A DNA stretch of 64,000 nucleotides from Kondoa malvinella (lineage: Eukaryota; Basidiomycota; Agaricostilbomycetes; Agaricostilbales; Kondoaceae): positions 2,761,783 to 2,825,782 of the forward strand of contig BCIM01000001.1 in NCBI GenBank assembly GCA_039545315.1, given 5' to 3'. This document shows positions 21,111 through 33,891 of the stretch, in pieces (the first letter of the stretch is position 1; each line of letters starts with the position of its first letter). The notes beneath the pieces are model-generated. The model was given only the letters and a program-made list of their open reading frames with translations. It ran no database searches and was not told the origin of the DNA. The position numbers and the translations under genes are program-made.

Positions 21111-23518
21111 TTACTGACCCATGTCAACATCTTGACTTGCTTGTGAGGGCGGCGGCGGGATGAAAGCAGCGATAGATGTTTGAGCCTGGACCACAGGAGG
21201 CTGAAGCACTGTAGGAGCTGGAGCTTCTGGTTGCTGCGCAGTATCGTGGTTCGCTTGTGCTTGATCCAATGGCATTGTAAAGGTTTCTTTCAGCGGGCTC
21301 GGCGGAAGAGAGGCTCTCTCGGATGTTTGACGCTGAAAGACGACGACTCCGGGCGCTGAAGTTGACGGAGGCTCTGTCCTTGCTTGATCGAGTGACGCCC
21401 TCTTCTGTTCCATAATCAGTTCAAGCTCTTCCTTCTTTTTGAGTCGTGCCCTCTCTTCTTCCTCAGCACGCGCCAAACAGAAAGGAAAGTCGTTGATCCA
21501 AAACGGTTTCTCGCTCCGCACCTTCCCAGTACTCTTGGTCGCCATAGACCTCTTCTTCTTGACCACAACCTCTTCTTCTTCCTCATCATCTTCAGATTCG
21601 AATGTGAAGTCCATACTTTCTGCCAATTCATCAAAAGTCATTGGTCGATCCTTCTCTTGCACATGAACATTCATCAACGGCTTCTTCTTATCGTCCTTCA
21701 AAACGCTCCAAGCCGAATTATCCAAATCAGTTTGAACGACTTGTCTTTCCATTTCCCTTTTCCTCGCTTTCAAAACACATAACCCTACAGCTTCTTCCCA
21801 ACCTTTCTTGCCTTCTGATCGAGCAGTCAATCGAGGTGGGTAAAACGCGGCGTCTTCAGAGGAGTAATCAGGACTTGGTTCTCTATGCGGACAAGTATTC
21901 TCTTCATCCGATAAACCATCATAGCGACTACTGAGATCGCTTTCTGGAGTGACTGCGCGAGCTTTGACCTTCTTTTTCTTGCCTTTCTTTGGTTTGGAGG
22001 AATAAAGCGCATTCTTCTTGTTGGGCGAATGAAGCAACATTGAACCGGGCTTGATTGTACTCGCTTGACTAGAGTCTGGTCTTCCTAAAGAATCGATATC
22101 TAGAATAGCAGGTTGCACAGGCGGTAAGAACGTGTCGTGATACAAGGTAGGCGGATTGAGAGGTATCAGATCAGGAGCATAAGGTCGAGCTGCGAAATGA
22201 TAGGCGAGAGCTTCTCGGCCTGAAGGTAATGCTGGAGGAGGCTTGATGGGATGACCACGTTTGAGCACAGCTGGGGGTAGATTCCGCTTGAGACGCCGAC
22301 GAGCTTCCAGTACAGGGTCTAGGTCGATTCCATCTGTGTTGAGGTAGTGCCCTCTAGGTCTTTTCCCAGGTGGGGTAATATCTACCGTAGGCGGATCGGG
22401 CAGGACAATCTTGTTCTTCTTCCGGAGAGGTCGGTGACCTCTGATAGGGTATTTCTTTGTCATTCGAGCGACTTTCAGTTTCGGTGGGGCCAATGTAGGC
22501 GGCTATGCATATGTCAGATGGGACGTTCTTCCGCTGATGCTGATGATGGCTCACCTGCAGCGATATACTCCTCTGCGACTGATTATCAAGTAAAGACATA
22601 CTCCTTTGCGATTGATTATCGACCAACGAGAGCTCTTCAGCATGTACTTCTGAATCTGAAACGAATTCTCTCGACAACGTTGGAGAAGGCTGTACAAGCG
22701 ACAATCAATTATGCTCAGAGGCAAAAGTGAAAGCAGAACGTACAGGATCATCGAGGGTTTCTTTCGATGTAGAAGCTTTAGGCGGACTTTGAAATACAAG
22801 ACGAGGTACGATAGGCTGCTGAGCGCGTTCCGGTAGTGAATGCGGGACGGTGACTAGCGGGACTTGTTGTGTTCCGAAATCTGGTGATCCGACTTCAGAC
22901 GATAATTGCTGTTCAGGTGATAATGGAGAGTCTCGCTGAGCCTGTTGTGAATGAGTGTATGCCAACCCAGTGAGCGTGCGAGCATACAAAGTCCAGCTGC
23001 ATAGCATTATCCAGTGAATCTTGTCGAGAGGTCATTTGCTGATCAGAGTGATGCGAGCCATTGTCTTTTGGCGATGATGGTGATTGTCTCTGTTTTAAAA
23101 CGTGAGCTGACGTAGATTGTACATGTAGAAGCCGTGCTAGATCCAGCTGCAGGTCTGTGGTATCACGCCGAGAGATCATCTCGTGATCGAGCGAGCCATT
23201 TAACAGCTGATCTTGCACAGTAGACAGAGCAGGCGACGCTACCATAGGCGCACACACGACAGGCGGAGCTTGCAGATCATTGACAGCAACATCTTCATCC
23301 GAATCAGAGTCCACAGCGTAAATCTCCTTGCCCTTGTCTGCCACTTGCTGTGCTATACTCTCATGCTTCTTGACTTGTTTGCCATTGCCAGTGCTGCTGC
23401 TGTTGCGAGGCTGAGCAGGCAAAGATTGAATCAAGCCATTCGAAGTTGGCCTCTGTTGCTGTTGCGGGAGGCTGTACGCGTGTCCGTGGGTATGAGACAC
23501 AGGCAGGGTATTCTCCAT
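21111..23518 (-). CDS. Large, mostly disordered, probably nuclear protein
   Basis: Four exons join by three ordinary introns: after MQLDF, after ETLDDP and after RSISLQ. The N-terminal part is Gln/Ser-rich and polar with an acidic patch (YAVDSDSDEDVAVNDL). A short repeat follows (LVDNQSQRSMS then LLDNQSQRSIS). The long last exon carries basic motifs (MTKKYPIRGHRPLRKKNK; KPKKGKKKKVKARA), an acidic block (FTFESEDDEEEEEVVVKKK), the most ordered-looking segment FWINDFPFCLARAEEEERAR and a Pro/Gln-rich tail ending SQDVDMGQ. Composition suggests a chromatin or transcription-associated protein. I do not recognise the family. Start ATG 23518. Confidence 0.65.
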
Positions 23519-23643
23519 GCTCAGTTGGAGGCATTACACGACTTGGACATGCATTGTTTGGGTCTGACGGTCGGCAATTGATCTCGAAGATACAAGTATA
23601 GGCATACAACACGTCTCGATACTAGTTGTCCCATGCTACCTGT

Positions 23644-23922
23644 TTAATACGCTTGATTCTGATTAAAAGCCATGACCGGCCAGATCTTGAGATCGAATAG
23701 CTCGCCAGCATAAGTCTTGATTGTGAGCACATCAGCGCTACTATCGACGTCCTGGCGAAGAGGCCTCGAGATGATCAATGACGAGACCCCAGGTGGCAGG
23801 CTGTCATAGGCGGTCGGTGATGAGCACTTGATTGGCGCTGCGTTGCTTGACAAGGCCGCAGCTTTCAGTAAATTGGCAAAGGCGGTGTGCTCGCGTGTAA
23901 GTCGGTTGGCCAAAGTTGGCAT
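23644..23922 (-). CDS. Small hypothetical protein (92 residues)
   Basis: A single uninterrupted frame starts at ATG 23922 (MPTLANRLTREHTAFANLL) and ends at 23644 with FDLKIWPVMAFNQNQAY. It has an N-terminal helix, a Ser/Pro-rich centre and beta-like segments near the end (VLTIKTYAGELFDLKI). There is no signal peptide or membrane segment. Its codon use looks like that of neighbouring genes. No family is recognised; it may be a small conserved fungal protein or the last exon of a longer gene. Confidence 0.4.
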   Translation of the reverse strand: MPTLANRLTREHTAFANLLKAAALSSNAAPIKCSSPTAYDSLPPGVSSLIISRPLRQDVDSSADVLTIKTYAGELFDLKIWPVMAFNQNQAY

Positions 23923-24226
23923 CTTACACTGAGTGCTGCGCGCTTTTACTTGCTGAGAAGCGCGATATTGAAAGTATTGATGAGCTTGGACATTTGCTCT
24001 GTGTCGCGTCTGAACGACAAGCGAGCAGTCATAGTCGACTTCGATCTTACACTTGTCACTTCACAGGGTGACGCCGGACTCGCTAGCTGTGAAACAAATC
24101 TAAGCGCTTAGCTGAGTATTCAGCAAGCGAAAGATGAATGCTCACATGTAACATCGGACTGGCAAATAACCAGATACCCTGCTAGCGCACATCATATCGC
24201 GCTCATGGCAGAGAGCAGCGTCATCT

Positions 24227-24769
24227 CTATCGCGCAAATACGAAAACATCAGGAATACGCCAACACCATCCTGCGCTGAGACCGACCTGAAAGACCCTCC
24301 CTCTGAGCCTACTGACAGTCCATTGATCCCAACCTTTAATCCAACCTCTGTCTCTCACGAAACCGCCCAAAATCAAGCCAGAAATCAAGACCAAGAAACT
24401 AATGACTGCGCTCTTTGCCATCCAAGAGTCTCGCTCTGATAATACGGGACATTAGAAGCAGCACGCAAACAGAGCAAAGAACGTACGAAAGCATCTAGTT
24501 TGAACATCGCCTTCCTCTCCAGTACCAACATCGAAATCAACGTTACCCATTCTCGCGTCTTTGCATATTCCTAACTTCTGATCCAGGCAGAACCGTTTCG
24601 TGCATGTCAAACAGGGCTTGCTTGGATTGGTTGGGCGATAAATGGGTATAATAGTATAGTTGCTGAAACAGATGCATTTGCAGAAGGAGAGCGAGGCGGG
24701 AGTGTTGACAGCTGCACGGGCCAAGGTAAGGTAGCTGAGCAGCAGGGCGAGTGGCAGTAGCAGTCTCAT
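24227..24769 (-). CDS. Cys-rich single-pass secretory-pathway membrane protein
   Basis: The N-terminal signal peptide is MRLLLPLALLLSYLTLARAA. A cysteine-rich lumenal domain follows: SFCKCICFSNYTIIPIY, then CLTCTKRFCLDQKLGICKD. After an intron joining RCF to QRDSWMAK comes a membrane segment (SAVISFLVLISGLILGGFV) and a short tail. This architecture belongs to a conserved but functionally unassigned fungal family of small Cys-rich, type I membrane proteins. The family impression is from memory of the pattern, not a search. Start ATG 24769 is 60 nt downstream of the neighbouring acetyltransferase's stop on the same strand. The stop is taken at 24227; a further 3' splice is possible but would only trim the tail. 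Confidence 0.6.
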
Positions 24770-24828
24770 GATGGTCGCGTCACGGTCTATAGTCAAGGGA
24801 GCAGGTCTATTCCTGAAAGTGTATGCAT

Positions 24829-25902
24829 CTAACCGCTGCCACTATCGAATACAGCATACATGCAATGACTATCTTGTTGTTGGATCTCGGGAGCAGTGCC
24901 CTTCCACATGCGCTATCACTAATGTCAGCTTTAAAGTCAACAGATCAATCAAGGTACAACTCACAGTCATGGGAAACTTGTCCTTGAAGCCGTTCCCCGT
25001 CAGTACTTTATGAGTGTCAGCATTATCGGCCCAAGCTTCGCAGGCTAGGACTCCTTGTTCTAAAGCTGAAGTTGCATGTCTGCCAAATCGCATCTGAGCT
25101 CAGTCCACACATAGCAGAATCAACACGCACGTCAAAAGAGACTGTGCTATCTCGCCAGTGCTTGCATAGAAAGGACCAATCTTCCATCCTGCTCTTCGTC
25201 AGCTCAATTCCTTCATGAAGTAGCCACACAAACCATTCGAAGTCCTCCTCGCAACCAGTATTGCTTCTAGCTTGCCTTCATGTAGCACACCCCATCCTTC
25301 GACATCCTCTAGCTTCAGAAACGTTGTCCACAGTGCTTCCCTGCTCAGACCCGTACATCTCTGATCATACTCGACAATAGAAGACAGATCAACATCCCGA
25401 ATCTTGACCATCTTGTCCGATTGAGCTTTGACATCATCTGCGATTGGCCGGCGTTCATACACCTTGACGACATGGTCTGATTGAACGAATCCTCTTCGTT
25501 CATATGTAGGTATTTGATCATGTACAGCATCCAGCCCAATCGACTTGATACCAAGTGAAGAGAGATGGTCCAAAGCAGCAGCAAACAGTTTCCCACCATA
25601 ACCTTTGCGCTGGTATGATGGATGAACGACGAATTCGCCTAGGAAAGCGGTCGAGTTGGGGTAAATGGCTACTGTTATAAGGCCGCGAATGCCTTCGTTT
25701 GTGCAGAGGATAAAAATGACGTTGGGTTTGGTGCGGAATACAAGTAGAGGTGTGTTGATGGACACTGCCTGTGAGCGAGATCAACATCTCGTCGACGCGT
25801 AGTGGGTATAGTAAAGCGCACCCAGCCCAAGGTGTGTGTTAACGATAAGGCTTGAATAGCTTCCTCTTCTGTGGTCGCTTGTCGTATTGTAGGAGCTGAC
25901 AT
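24829..25902 (-). CDS. GNAT N-acetyltransferase with two-part (YitH/HolE-like) layout
   Basis: Exon 1 (25902-25822) encodes MSAPTIRQATTEEEAIQALS. Exon 2 holds the first GNAT domain with the acetyl-CoA-binding motif HPSYQRKGYGGKLFAAAL and GLDAVHDQIPTYERRGF. The C-terminal half, spliced from three more exons, reads GWKIGPFYASTGEIAQSL, HATSALEQGVLACEAWA and LTGNGFKDKFPMTRMW. This corresponds to the second domain (Acetyltransf_18 type). The protein probably transfers acetyl groups to a small amine or protein; the substrate is unknown. Introns are 45-55 nt. One acceptor (TTGGCAG) was preferred over a nearer CAG because only it keeps frame. Stop TAG 24831-24829. Confidence 0.75.
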
Positions 25903-26160
25903 GGTGGATGAGGAAAAAGAAGCAATTCCATGACGGAGAGCGGGGAGGACATGATCGAACGAGATAAGACAGCAGCGAACAAAGGCAGAGCAACGTAATA
26001 CAGCGCCAGAACCACGCGACAGGATACTAGCAGATGTGATGGAGAGATGACAGTTTCTCGACGAGAAGGTCACTTCTTGCATACGAGCGGCCAAGTTGTC
26101 TTAAAAAGCGAATACCCACACATGAGCAAGGAGATACCATTATAAGGTGATAGGCGCAGT

Positions 26161-29100
26161 ATGGCCTCGTCCACCCGCGAGCAGATAGTGACTTCGCTGT
26201 TCAACGGCTCGACACCAGCGAACGGCGTCTTAATATGCTATCTCAAAGTACAAGAAGAGGTCCCAGCAGCTCCTGGCCAGCCTAAGCCTCCACCAGGCCA
26301 AGAGATTCGCAAACCTCGTTATATTCTGCTGGGCGTCAATGCAGATGGTGTGCTCAAGCTGCACAAGTCCAAACGCAACAGCAATGGAACCTTTTCTATT
26401 GGCAAGACATGGGGCTTGGAAGAGCTCATGGCGTTAGAAGTAGCTCAACCGCAAGCCTTTGCCATCACCATCAATGCGAGATCTTATTACTGGTTGACGG
26501 AAAATGCGCGAGAACAAGTCGACTTTCTCGTCGCTGTAGTGCGCTGCTACAGGCAATATACTGCTCGTGACCTTCGCATCATTGGCTTTCAAGTCACAGA
26601 AGTACCGAATGCTCCTCCGCCGTATGTAGTTCCGCGACAGGGAGCTCCAAGCTTGTCGGTTCCAGCTTCTTCTTCCTCAGGTCGCATTGCTACTTCAGCA
26701 TCGCAAAACTCGCTAGCTTCCAACCAATCTGCAGCAAGTTCGGTTCAACCTACGCATAGTCGTCCTCAGATTCAGCAGAGCTCCTCGTCTAATTATGCTC
26801 GACCTCAAGCCGCACCAGAAAGAGCTGATGCTGGCAGACCGTCTACTGGCTCGCTGTGGAGCGTTGGCTCACAGTCGAATCCTCCACAGCCTAGTCCTAT
26901 GCGACCAAGACCCTCGCAGCAATCTAATTCTTCCTCAACAATGAGCTCATTCCGCGCTCCAGCTCGACCTGAAGAGCCTCTTGTTCCACCAAATCAATCT
27001 CGTCATTTCTCACAAGCCTCTCAGTCTTCCGCTTCATCCTTTTCTGCTGCTAACAATCAACCAAAACTCAGCATAAACCCATTAAGCAATGCAGCGACTT
27101 CTTCTCGTAGTCATTCTCCCATTCCTCGATCACCTGTTACTCCAGCAAACATTTCTTCCCCAGTCCTGCCACCACAACAACAAGCTCGACCACCACCACC
27201 TCCACCTATCTCAATACCTTCAAACACACCAGCTCCAATCTCTATCCCCGTTCCACCAGAACCACAATCGAAACCTCGCATGCGGCGTGATCCCTCTTCG
27301 CACACTACGCCCAAAACACCTTCTTCCGCTCCCTTATCAGCACCTACAGCTCTAGAACTCGCTCGTCAAGCAGCAAACCGTCAAGCAGACGAAACGACCA
27401 TCCTAGCGAACGTAGAAGAGATGCTAGAAGGTTTCGAATGGAAATCAAGCGAGACGGATCAGATTGAAAAGAGGTTGGCTGGAGAATTGGCTGCTTTAGA
27501 GAATGCGAGCATTCATGCGATTGTGGAAAGTGATGAAGGTGTTAGTTTTGTCGTCAGGCATTTGGATCAGGCTATGGCAGAATTGGATCGGTTGGATCAA
27601 ATGATTAGTTTGTACAAGACGCAGTTGAATGTGGGTTTTGGAAGCGCGTCGGTTTGCGCATGCTGATATGGTCATTAGGTCATGAGCGATGATATTGATC
27701 ATATCGAGAGTCAGAACAAGGGCTTGCAAGTGCAGACGAGCAACCAGAGAGCGCTTTTGGCCGAATTGGATCAGCTGCTGGTATTTCGATTGATTACGGG
27801 ACTGACTGTTGTTGACTCTTTTATAGGATACGATCAACATACCTGAAGCGGACCTCTTTGCGCTCGAGCAAGAGAATCTGGACAGCCAAACTGGTATCGA
27901 TCGATTAGAGAAGGCCGCTGTTAGCTTGTACAAGGCTATACTGTCTACCAGAGACTCAGGTAAGCTGTGCAGTCATCAGCGTGTCAACGAACTCATTTGA
28001 CATTTTATAGCGATGGGCGACATGGCAGCGGCCAATGAACGTGTTGCGGACTATGAGCAATACTCATCCAAATTCTCAAAGCGGTTGCTAGAATTCCTCA
28101 CTGTTATGTTCAAGTATCAGGTCAGTCTACTTCTGCTCTTTGTCTTTGCCAACGATTGAAATTGGTCGACCTAACAGGCGGATTTGGTAGCTGAAGAGCG
28201 GACCAAAAGCGGCACGAAAGCCAATGGCCTGCTCAAGCCTCATCTGGCGCTGGAAAAGTACCTCGAACGATATATCGGCTTGATGCTCTTCGTCAAAGAG
28301 ATTGACGATCAGCGGTATCAACAAATATGTGCTGTGAGTGTGTTACTTGCTTGATGTATCACCCTCTTACGCAGACATGTTTGTCAGTCCTACTTCTCTA
28401 CGACAAGCGATCTATACAAAGGCGAGATTGGCGCCCTATTAGCCCACAATCGGACGCTTGTGCGCAAGCCGACGGAAGAAGAACAAGATGCCAGTAAGCC
28501 TACCGTCTTAGGCTGACTTGGTGGCATGGCTGATACCTCACAGCATTTGCTATCACTCCTGGCTCTTCACCTGCGCTGCGGGCGGGCACTATCAAACGCG
28601 TGGGCACTATGAGAACGCCGCATGAGCGAAAACAAAAAGGTGACACGGCAGATCAGATCTATGGCGGCGAAGTGAGCCTTCTGGTAGCCCACATCAACAG
28701 CAGCTGACACAGACACTAGGCTATCGATCGTGCACTACAACAGATCGGCCCTCACATTTACCGAGAACAAATCTTCATCGCTGATCTGCTGCACATTACC
28801 GGGCTGGAAAGCAACATTACTTTTGCCGATCTCATGGATCTCGAAACCTACTTTACCAGAAGTGCAGCAAACAATCTAGCAGCCAATGTCGGCCGGTTCA
28901 AGGACTTGAAATCCTCCATGGATCTCATCTTCGGTTTCCTCAACCAAGAATTACAGGATACGACAGACTTTATCCTGCAGAAAGACAGCATGCAGATTAT
29001 TGGGATACTTGCTGCGATTGATCGATGTATACGAGATTCGCAACAAGCCGGGAACGAGTTTTTGCTCAAAGTAGCTCAAAGGCAAGGCTTGAGATGCGCT

Positions 29101-30115
29101 GCGATATTGGAAAAGAACTTGGTTCGCTCTCTTTACGTTAAATTGTTGTTTCGCTGAAATTGGAATGTATGGCAGAAAGAACAAGTCAAGGCTATTGAGC
29201 AGACTAAGCTCACAGTCAAGAAGCGAAAGGGTGTTGTGCCTTTCATCAACATCTTTCCTGTATGGGCTCCCTTTTCAAATTTTCTCGTGGCTAAACATCC
29301 CTATCAGGGATTCTGCGACCGGATCGAAGCTCAGCTTGTTGGTGCAGAAGATTTACCAATTCGCCAGACTGTCGATCAAAAGTACGAATTGCTGGTCAAC
29401 ACCATGTTTGAATGCCTACAGCAAATGGCAAAGATGGGCGGAGATCAGGCTGGAGCTTCTGCAGAAGACAAGGACCAGCTGAATTATCACGTCGTCCTGA
29501 TAGGTATGATTCGGCAGGCTGTTTGCGGTAGCATGCTGATTGTTTGTTATAGAGAATATGCATCACTTTGAAACTGTCAGCAAGAATCTTCGTGCTCCTT
29601 CGCTGCAACCACATATAAGGCGAGCCCGCGACATTTACGAAGAGAATTTGCGCATGTACATCAGATTGGTACTACGACGACCTTTGGCTCGTCTTCTTGT
29701 GAGTGATATATGTGTCGGACCAGCAATGTGTGCTCATCACTCTGGCTTACAGGACTTCTTCGAAGGCGTCGAGAGACTGCTGAAGGAAACTCCGGCAAAC
29801 GAGATCAGCCTTCACTCGGCATACAACAAGTCGTCAGCCAAGAAGGCAGTAGGCAGCACGAGCGCGAAAGATTTGCGCAAAGCAGTCGAAGCCTTATCCA
29901 AAAGAGTCGAGAAGCATTTCACCGACATTACCAATCCATCTGCAGAAAATGCTGAAGTGCTCGTGACGGTCTGGCGGGCTTGTCAAGATGAAGCGCTCAG
30001 ATTGACAACCAGCTGGAGTTCGATGCTCAGCAAGTGTTATAGCGATTCCAAGGTGTCGCTCGATTTCACCACAGAGGATGTGACGAGTGCTTTTGCGCGT
30101 CACAAGCCGAGCTAG
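26161..30115 (+). CDS. SEC3: Exocyst complex component Sec3
   Basis: Sec3 helps tether secretory vesicles to the plasma membrane as part of the octameric exocyst. The N-terminal 145 residues form the Sec3 PIP2-binding PH domain (GVLICYLKVQEEV; PRYILLGVNADGVLKLHKSK; NARSYYWLTENAREQVDF). A long disordered Ser/Pro/Gln linker lies at about residues 155-400. The coiled-coil and Sec3_C region then follows: LDQMISLYKTQLN, SDDIDHIESQNKGLQ, LEKYLERYIGLMLFVKEID, NLKEQVKAIEQTKLTVKK and CLQQMAKMGGDQ. The first exon is unusually long (about 1.5 kb); about eleven introns break the rest. Stop TAG 30113-30115. It is divergent from the acetyltransferase gene (258 nt between starts). Confidence 0.9.
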
Positions 30116-30209
30116 TCGCGTCCACTTCTTTGTAGCATAGCACCTGTACTATTACACGAACAAATTCAGACTGCTCGCTTGTTGACTTCCAGCGAGCGTC
30201 ATTCCATTC

Positions 30210-31971
30210 ATGCATATAGCTGCCTACAAAGCTTGCTTCACTGCTCTCTTACTGCTGCGAGCCAGTCAAAGTCAAGATGTTCAGCAAGCGGACGACTACA
30301 GCGAGCGTCTAGACCTTCGGCCTTTGCCAGATGGAAAGCTGCTCGCGCACTTCTCGTTCAATTTGTCAACTCCCGCTTCAAGCGTGCATGGATACGCTTA
30401 TGGTGACAGAATAGACTGTGAGGCTCCCTGTCGAGCCGCTGAATCGCTCTGATCTTTAGTCTTCAAGACTTTGAATCTGACAAGTTCCCAAGACCGATAT
30501 CGAGCATCATCCGGGCGTTTGGAATTGGCGAGCTACATTTATCGCTCGTATCTGGTCGATGGCAGTATGATAGTTGGGGCGAGGCACCGTACGGAGCTGC
30601 TCCTTCTGGTGCAGAGCTGTGGACCTATCTTGAAGATCCGTACGTCGCCTGTCTTCTTTCATCTGTCCAATCTAATACAAATCTAGTCACCAATGGAAGC
30701 CTTTGACAAACGCGCTCGCTGGGTTATTCTGTGCTTCTCTCAATCGACTAGATGGCGCGAAGACGACTTCGCCCTCTCATTCTTTCCCTTCGACTCTCAA
30801 TCAGACGCACCACCTCCGTCACGGTCTTTTACCAATAGAGCACCCCTGCACAGAAAATCTTACGCCCTTTCTTGCTCTTCTACCCTGTCGGAATAAAGCT
30901 GGTTTCGGCGCGCTCATGAACCCGCATAAGCTATTCGGCGCTAGCTGGCAGCATATAGGCGTGCACATCACTTCAGACTTGGATGTCATTCGGCTGCGAT
31001 TGACCGTAGAAGCTGCTTATGATCCTCCGCAACTTGAAAGGCTCAGAGGTGGATCTGGTAGAAGGGATTGGGACTTTGAGAAGCTGTTTGATCGGAAACC
31101 TCTGCCGAAAAGCTGTCCGCTTGCTCCCGGTGGAAGTATGATGACTGTACTCGGCGTTGGCGAGGATCAAGTGTTGGTGCCGGACAAGTCAGAATGGTCT
31201 TTCGGTAATGAAGGAGCACAATTGTTGATGGATGGACAAGTCAAAATCTCTTCAGCATGGCCGGCAGAGTCCTTTTTCGTTCATGGTGAGTACCGGTTGA
31301 CTATCTGCTTTCTTGACAGCTTATGTTCCCCTGTTATGACAGACACGAGTCTTTTACAATCCGCTCCTCTATCTATTGAACGCATCATGACGGGCTATGG
31401 ACAAGAGAGAGGCGTCATCGGCGTCATTATCACAAACAATACACCCGACGTGGTCGATGCCATCTGGCTAGAAGAATGGCCGTGGTGGATGCGTGTCTTC
31501 ATGCACACGCTTCAGCTGAAGACGGACAGCCAGTCTCGCCTGAGCTTTAGCAATTCAACAGATTCTCTGCTGGTTAGCATGCGCTACGACGCTGCCACAG
31601 ATCGCGAAACACCCACCTTGATCGAAGCTCGCCTCAAGATCGCTCCCTACTCCCGTCTGCACATCTCAATGGACTACGAGAAAGCCTATCTGCGATACAC
31701 AGAATATCCCAGTGATGCGATGCGTGGTTTCGCCTTACCAAGCGCAATATTGACCTACAACGGCTCATCCGTTTCGAAACGTGTCTACTCGGCTACCTCG
31801 CTCGTCAATATGCCCACGCCTGATTTCTCCATGCCGTATAACGTCATTGTCATGAGTTGTACCCTGCTTGCGCTTTGCTTTGGAACTTTCTTCAACACGA
31901 TGACGAGGAAGATGTATGCGGTCGATGTGGACAGAGGCGCTGTAGTGCCTGCGAAGGCAAAGACGCAATAG
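30210..31971 (+). CDS. GPI16: GPI transamidase component Gpi16 (PIG-T)
   Basis: This is a subunit of the ER GPI transamidase that attaches glycosylphosphatidylinositol anchors to proteins. The N-terminus is a signal sequence (MHIAAYKACFTALLLLRAS). Family blocks include VGELHLSLVSGRWQYDSWG, WKPLTNALAGLFCASLN, HGLLPIEHPCTENLTPFLAL, GFGALMNPHKLFGASWQH and VIITNNTPDVVDAIWLEEWP. One membrane segment (YNVIVMSCTLLALCFGTFF) near the C-terminus is followed by a short cytosolic tail ending PAKAKTQ. The long lumenal exon is broken late by an intron (FFVHDTSL join). It starts 94 nt after the SEC3 stop on the same strand. Confidence 0.9.
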
Positions 31972-32806
31972 AGAATGTTGAGACCAAATTTGAAGGTCTT
32001 CCATCGCTAATCATGAGAATTCAAGTAAATGACTACAACTCGTACCCTTGGCTAGATGAAGAAGCCTACACTGGCAGTGGATGGCACATATACACACCCT
32101 TGGCCGAAATACTCGCTCGCTTCACTAGCGATATTGTCACAAATCAGGCGTTCATTCATATACTTCATCATTTGACACTCATTACGGTAGAGTGTGCGAG
32201 AGTGGATGCTAGCATATCAGGACACTACGAAATGGCTTCGGGATATGTGGTTCGACTGCTACAATTGCTCCCCAATTTAGGCTCAGCAGTAGCTCCTACT
32301 TCTTCCGCTTCCCTTCCTTTCCAATTCCAATTCATCAACAGCTAGTCTGCCAAGATGGAACAGCAACCTCAGCGCAAGATGTACCTGTCGTAGGCTGCTA
32401 TACGACCAACCCAAACCTGAACTCCTACACTCCTCTTATTCATGATCGCATACTCTGACGTGCCCAGAAGGAAACAACCTGCCGCATGAAAGCGGTAGCC
32501 TTCTTGCTCCCTCAGTTTCTTCTTTGCTGCTGATATCGCTGCATTCTTCGTTCCTTCTTCCAAGTCACATCATGATGCGATCCTTTCGGCTTGTGTCATC
32601 TGCATAAACATTCGCGTTCAGGCATCTTCCAACCACTTACTCTGGTGCTCGCCCGCCCTTGTTTGCGCTTCATACTTTCTCAGAAACTCCTCGTGAACCT
32701 GTATCACCTGATAGTGTTGTGATGTTACATAACGCACGTGCGCTAATTTGCCCGCAGCAGCTCAATCTGTCCTCTTCTGCTTGCCTTTCGATCTTGACTC
32801 TCTGCA
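31972..32806. other. Region of about 835 nt with unresolved small coding segments
   Basis: No complete gene model could be closed. A minus-strand frame ending near 32618 reads EFLRKYEAQTRAGEHQSKW, LEDA, like a protein C-terminus, and another (32563-32369) contains ISAAKKKLREQEGYRFHAA. Neither has a convincing start. A plus frame from 32013 (MRIQVNDYNSYPWLDEE) runs on from the GPI16 region without an obvious promoter. One small minus-strand gene, divergent from the methyltransferase, is plausible. Confidence 0.25.
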
Positions 32807-33891
32807 ATGGAGACTCCTACGAGGCCTATCAAAGCCTACTTGCTAGAGGTACTACAAGTACCTGAATTTGTGAGACTCGAGAACGCTCGGAAAGCGGTAC
32901 GTTTTGTGCTCTTGCATGCGTTCCACGCTGATGTTGAAATAGGGATGGGAAATCACTCAGCTCGACCGCGATTATACTGAACGGCGCACTCTTGGCCGGA
33001 CGCAAAATTTCAAGCATCAGAAGAATGGGTTCTTTTCCAAGACTTATACGGTCATGGAAGAGATCGATCAAAAGACCCAGCTTCTATCGAGCATACCTGT
33101 GGAACGCTTTCTCGACATTGGAGCATGTCCGGGTAGCTTCTCGGCATACGTCCTTGGTCACCTCTATCGGTCTATAGGCTTTGGCATTTCCCTTCCGAGC
33201 GACGAAGGCGGTCATGAACTTGCCTTGCCTGGGAAGCTTCAACGTCGCTACACTCTATTCTATCAAGATATCACTCGCACCACTCTTCCTCTTGAATCGT
33301 TACACTCTATGGATCTCGTTATTGGCGATGCACACCTTTTACGTGAACCTTCCGGCGCGATCAAAGTCTCTGCCGAGCCTACCAAACGGTATCATTACGA
33401 CATCCTTTACTACTCTCAAGTCATCAAGGCTTTGCAAGCAGTGCGAAACGGAGGGAACTTGTTGCTCAAATCTCAGAAAGTGGAATGGATCAGTGTGATG
33501 CGCAATTTGGAAGAGATGGAGTCAGTCTGCGAGAGGTTGGAATGCTACAAGCCGGGAAAGTGTTGGAGCAAGAACTCGACTTTCTACATCATCTGCTATG
33601 GGGTCAAGACTGCTTCTGCTGCATACACGGCTTTATTGGTCAAATACAACGCTCTTCTCGCGCGACTACATGAAATACGTGCCGAGGATGGACAAGGCAT
33701 CTTCGATGCGCACGAGGATGAAGATGAGATGATCCGAAGCGGGTTGATAGATAGGATGATACCTATCGTCAAGAATGTATGGGCTGTCCAGGTTAGCTGC
33801 TATAATCCTGTCAAATGACTGATGCTGATCATGTTCCTAGGCTGCTGCTTTGGAGAAGAACAACGCCAAAGCCAATAACGAGCTCTACTAG
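32807..33891 (+). CDS. FtsJ/RrmJ-type SAM-dependent methyltransferase
   Basis: Exons are 32807-32896, 32943-33791 and 33841-33891. The SAM-binding motif I is RFLDIGACPGSFSAYVLGHL. The catalytic Asp region reads SMDLVIGDAHLLRE and the later catalytic Lys region is NGGNLLLKSQKV. FYIICYGVK forms the last core strand. These fit the FtsJ/RrmJ fold that 2'-O-methylates RNA. The length (about 330 residues) and divergent sequence suggest an uncharacterised fungal subgroup rather than the rRNA enzymes Spb1, Mrm2 or Trm7. The RNA substrate is not predicted. A short charged tail (EKNNAKANNELY) ends at TAG 33889-33891. Confidence 0.75.

Noticed and set aside
30703..31971. Reading the long frame at 30703 as a separate gene
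   Set aside because: It is the main lumenal exon of GPI16; upstream exons supply the signal peptide and the HLSLVSGRW block.
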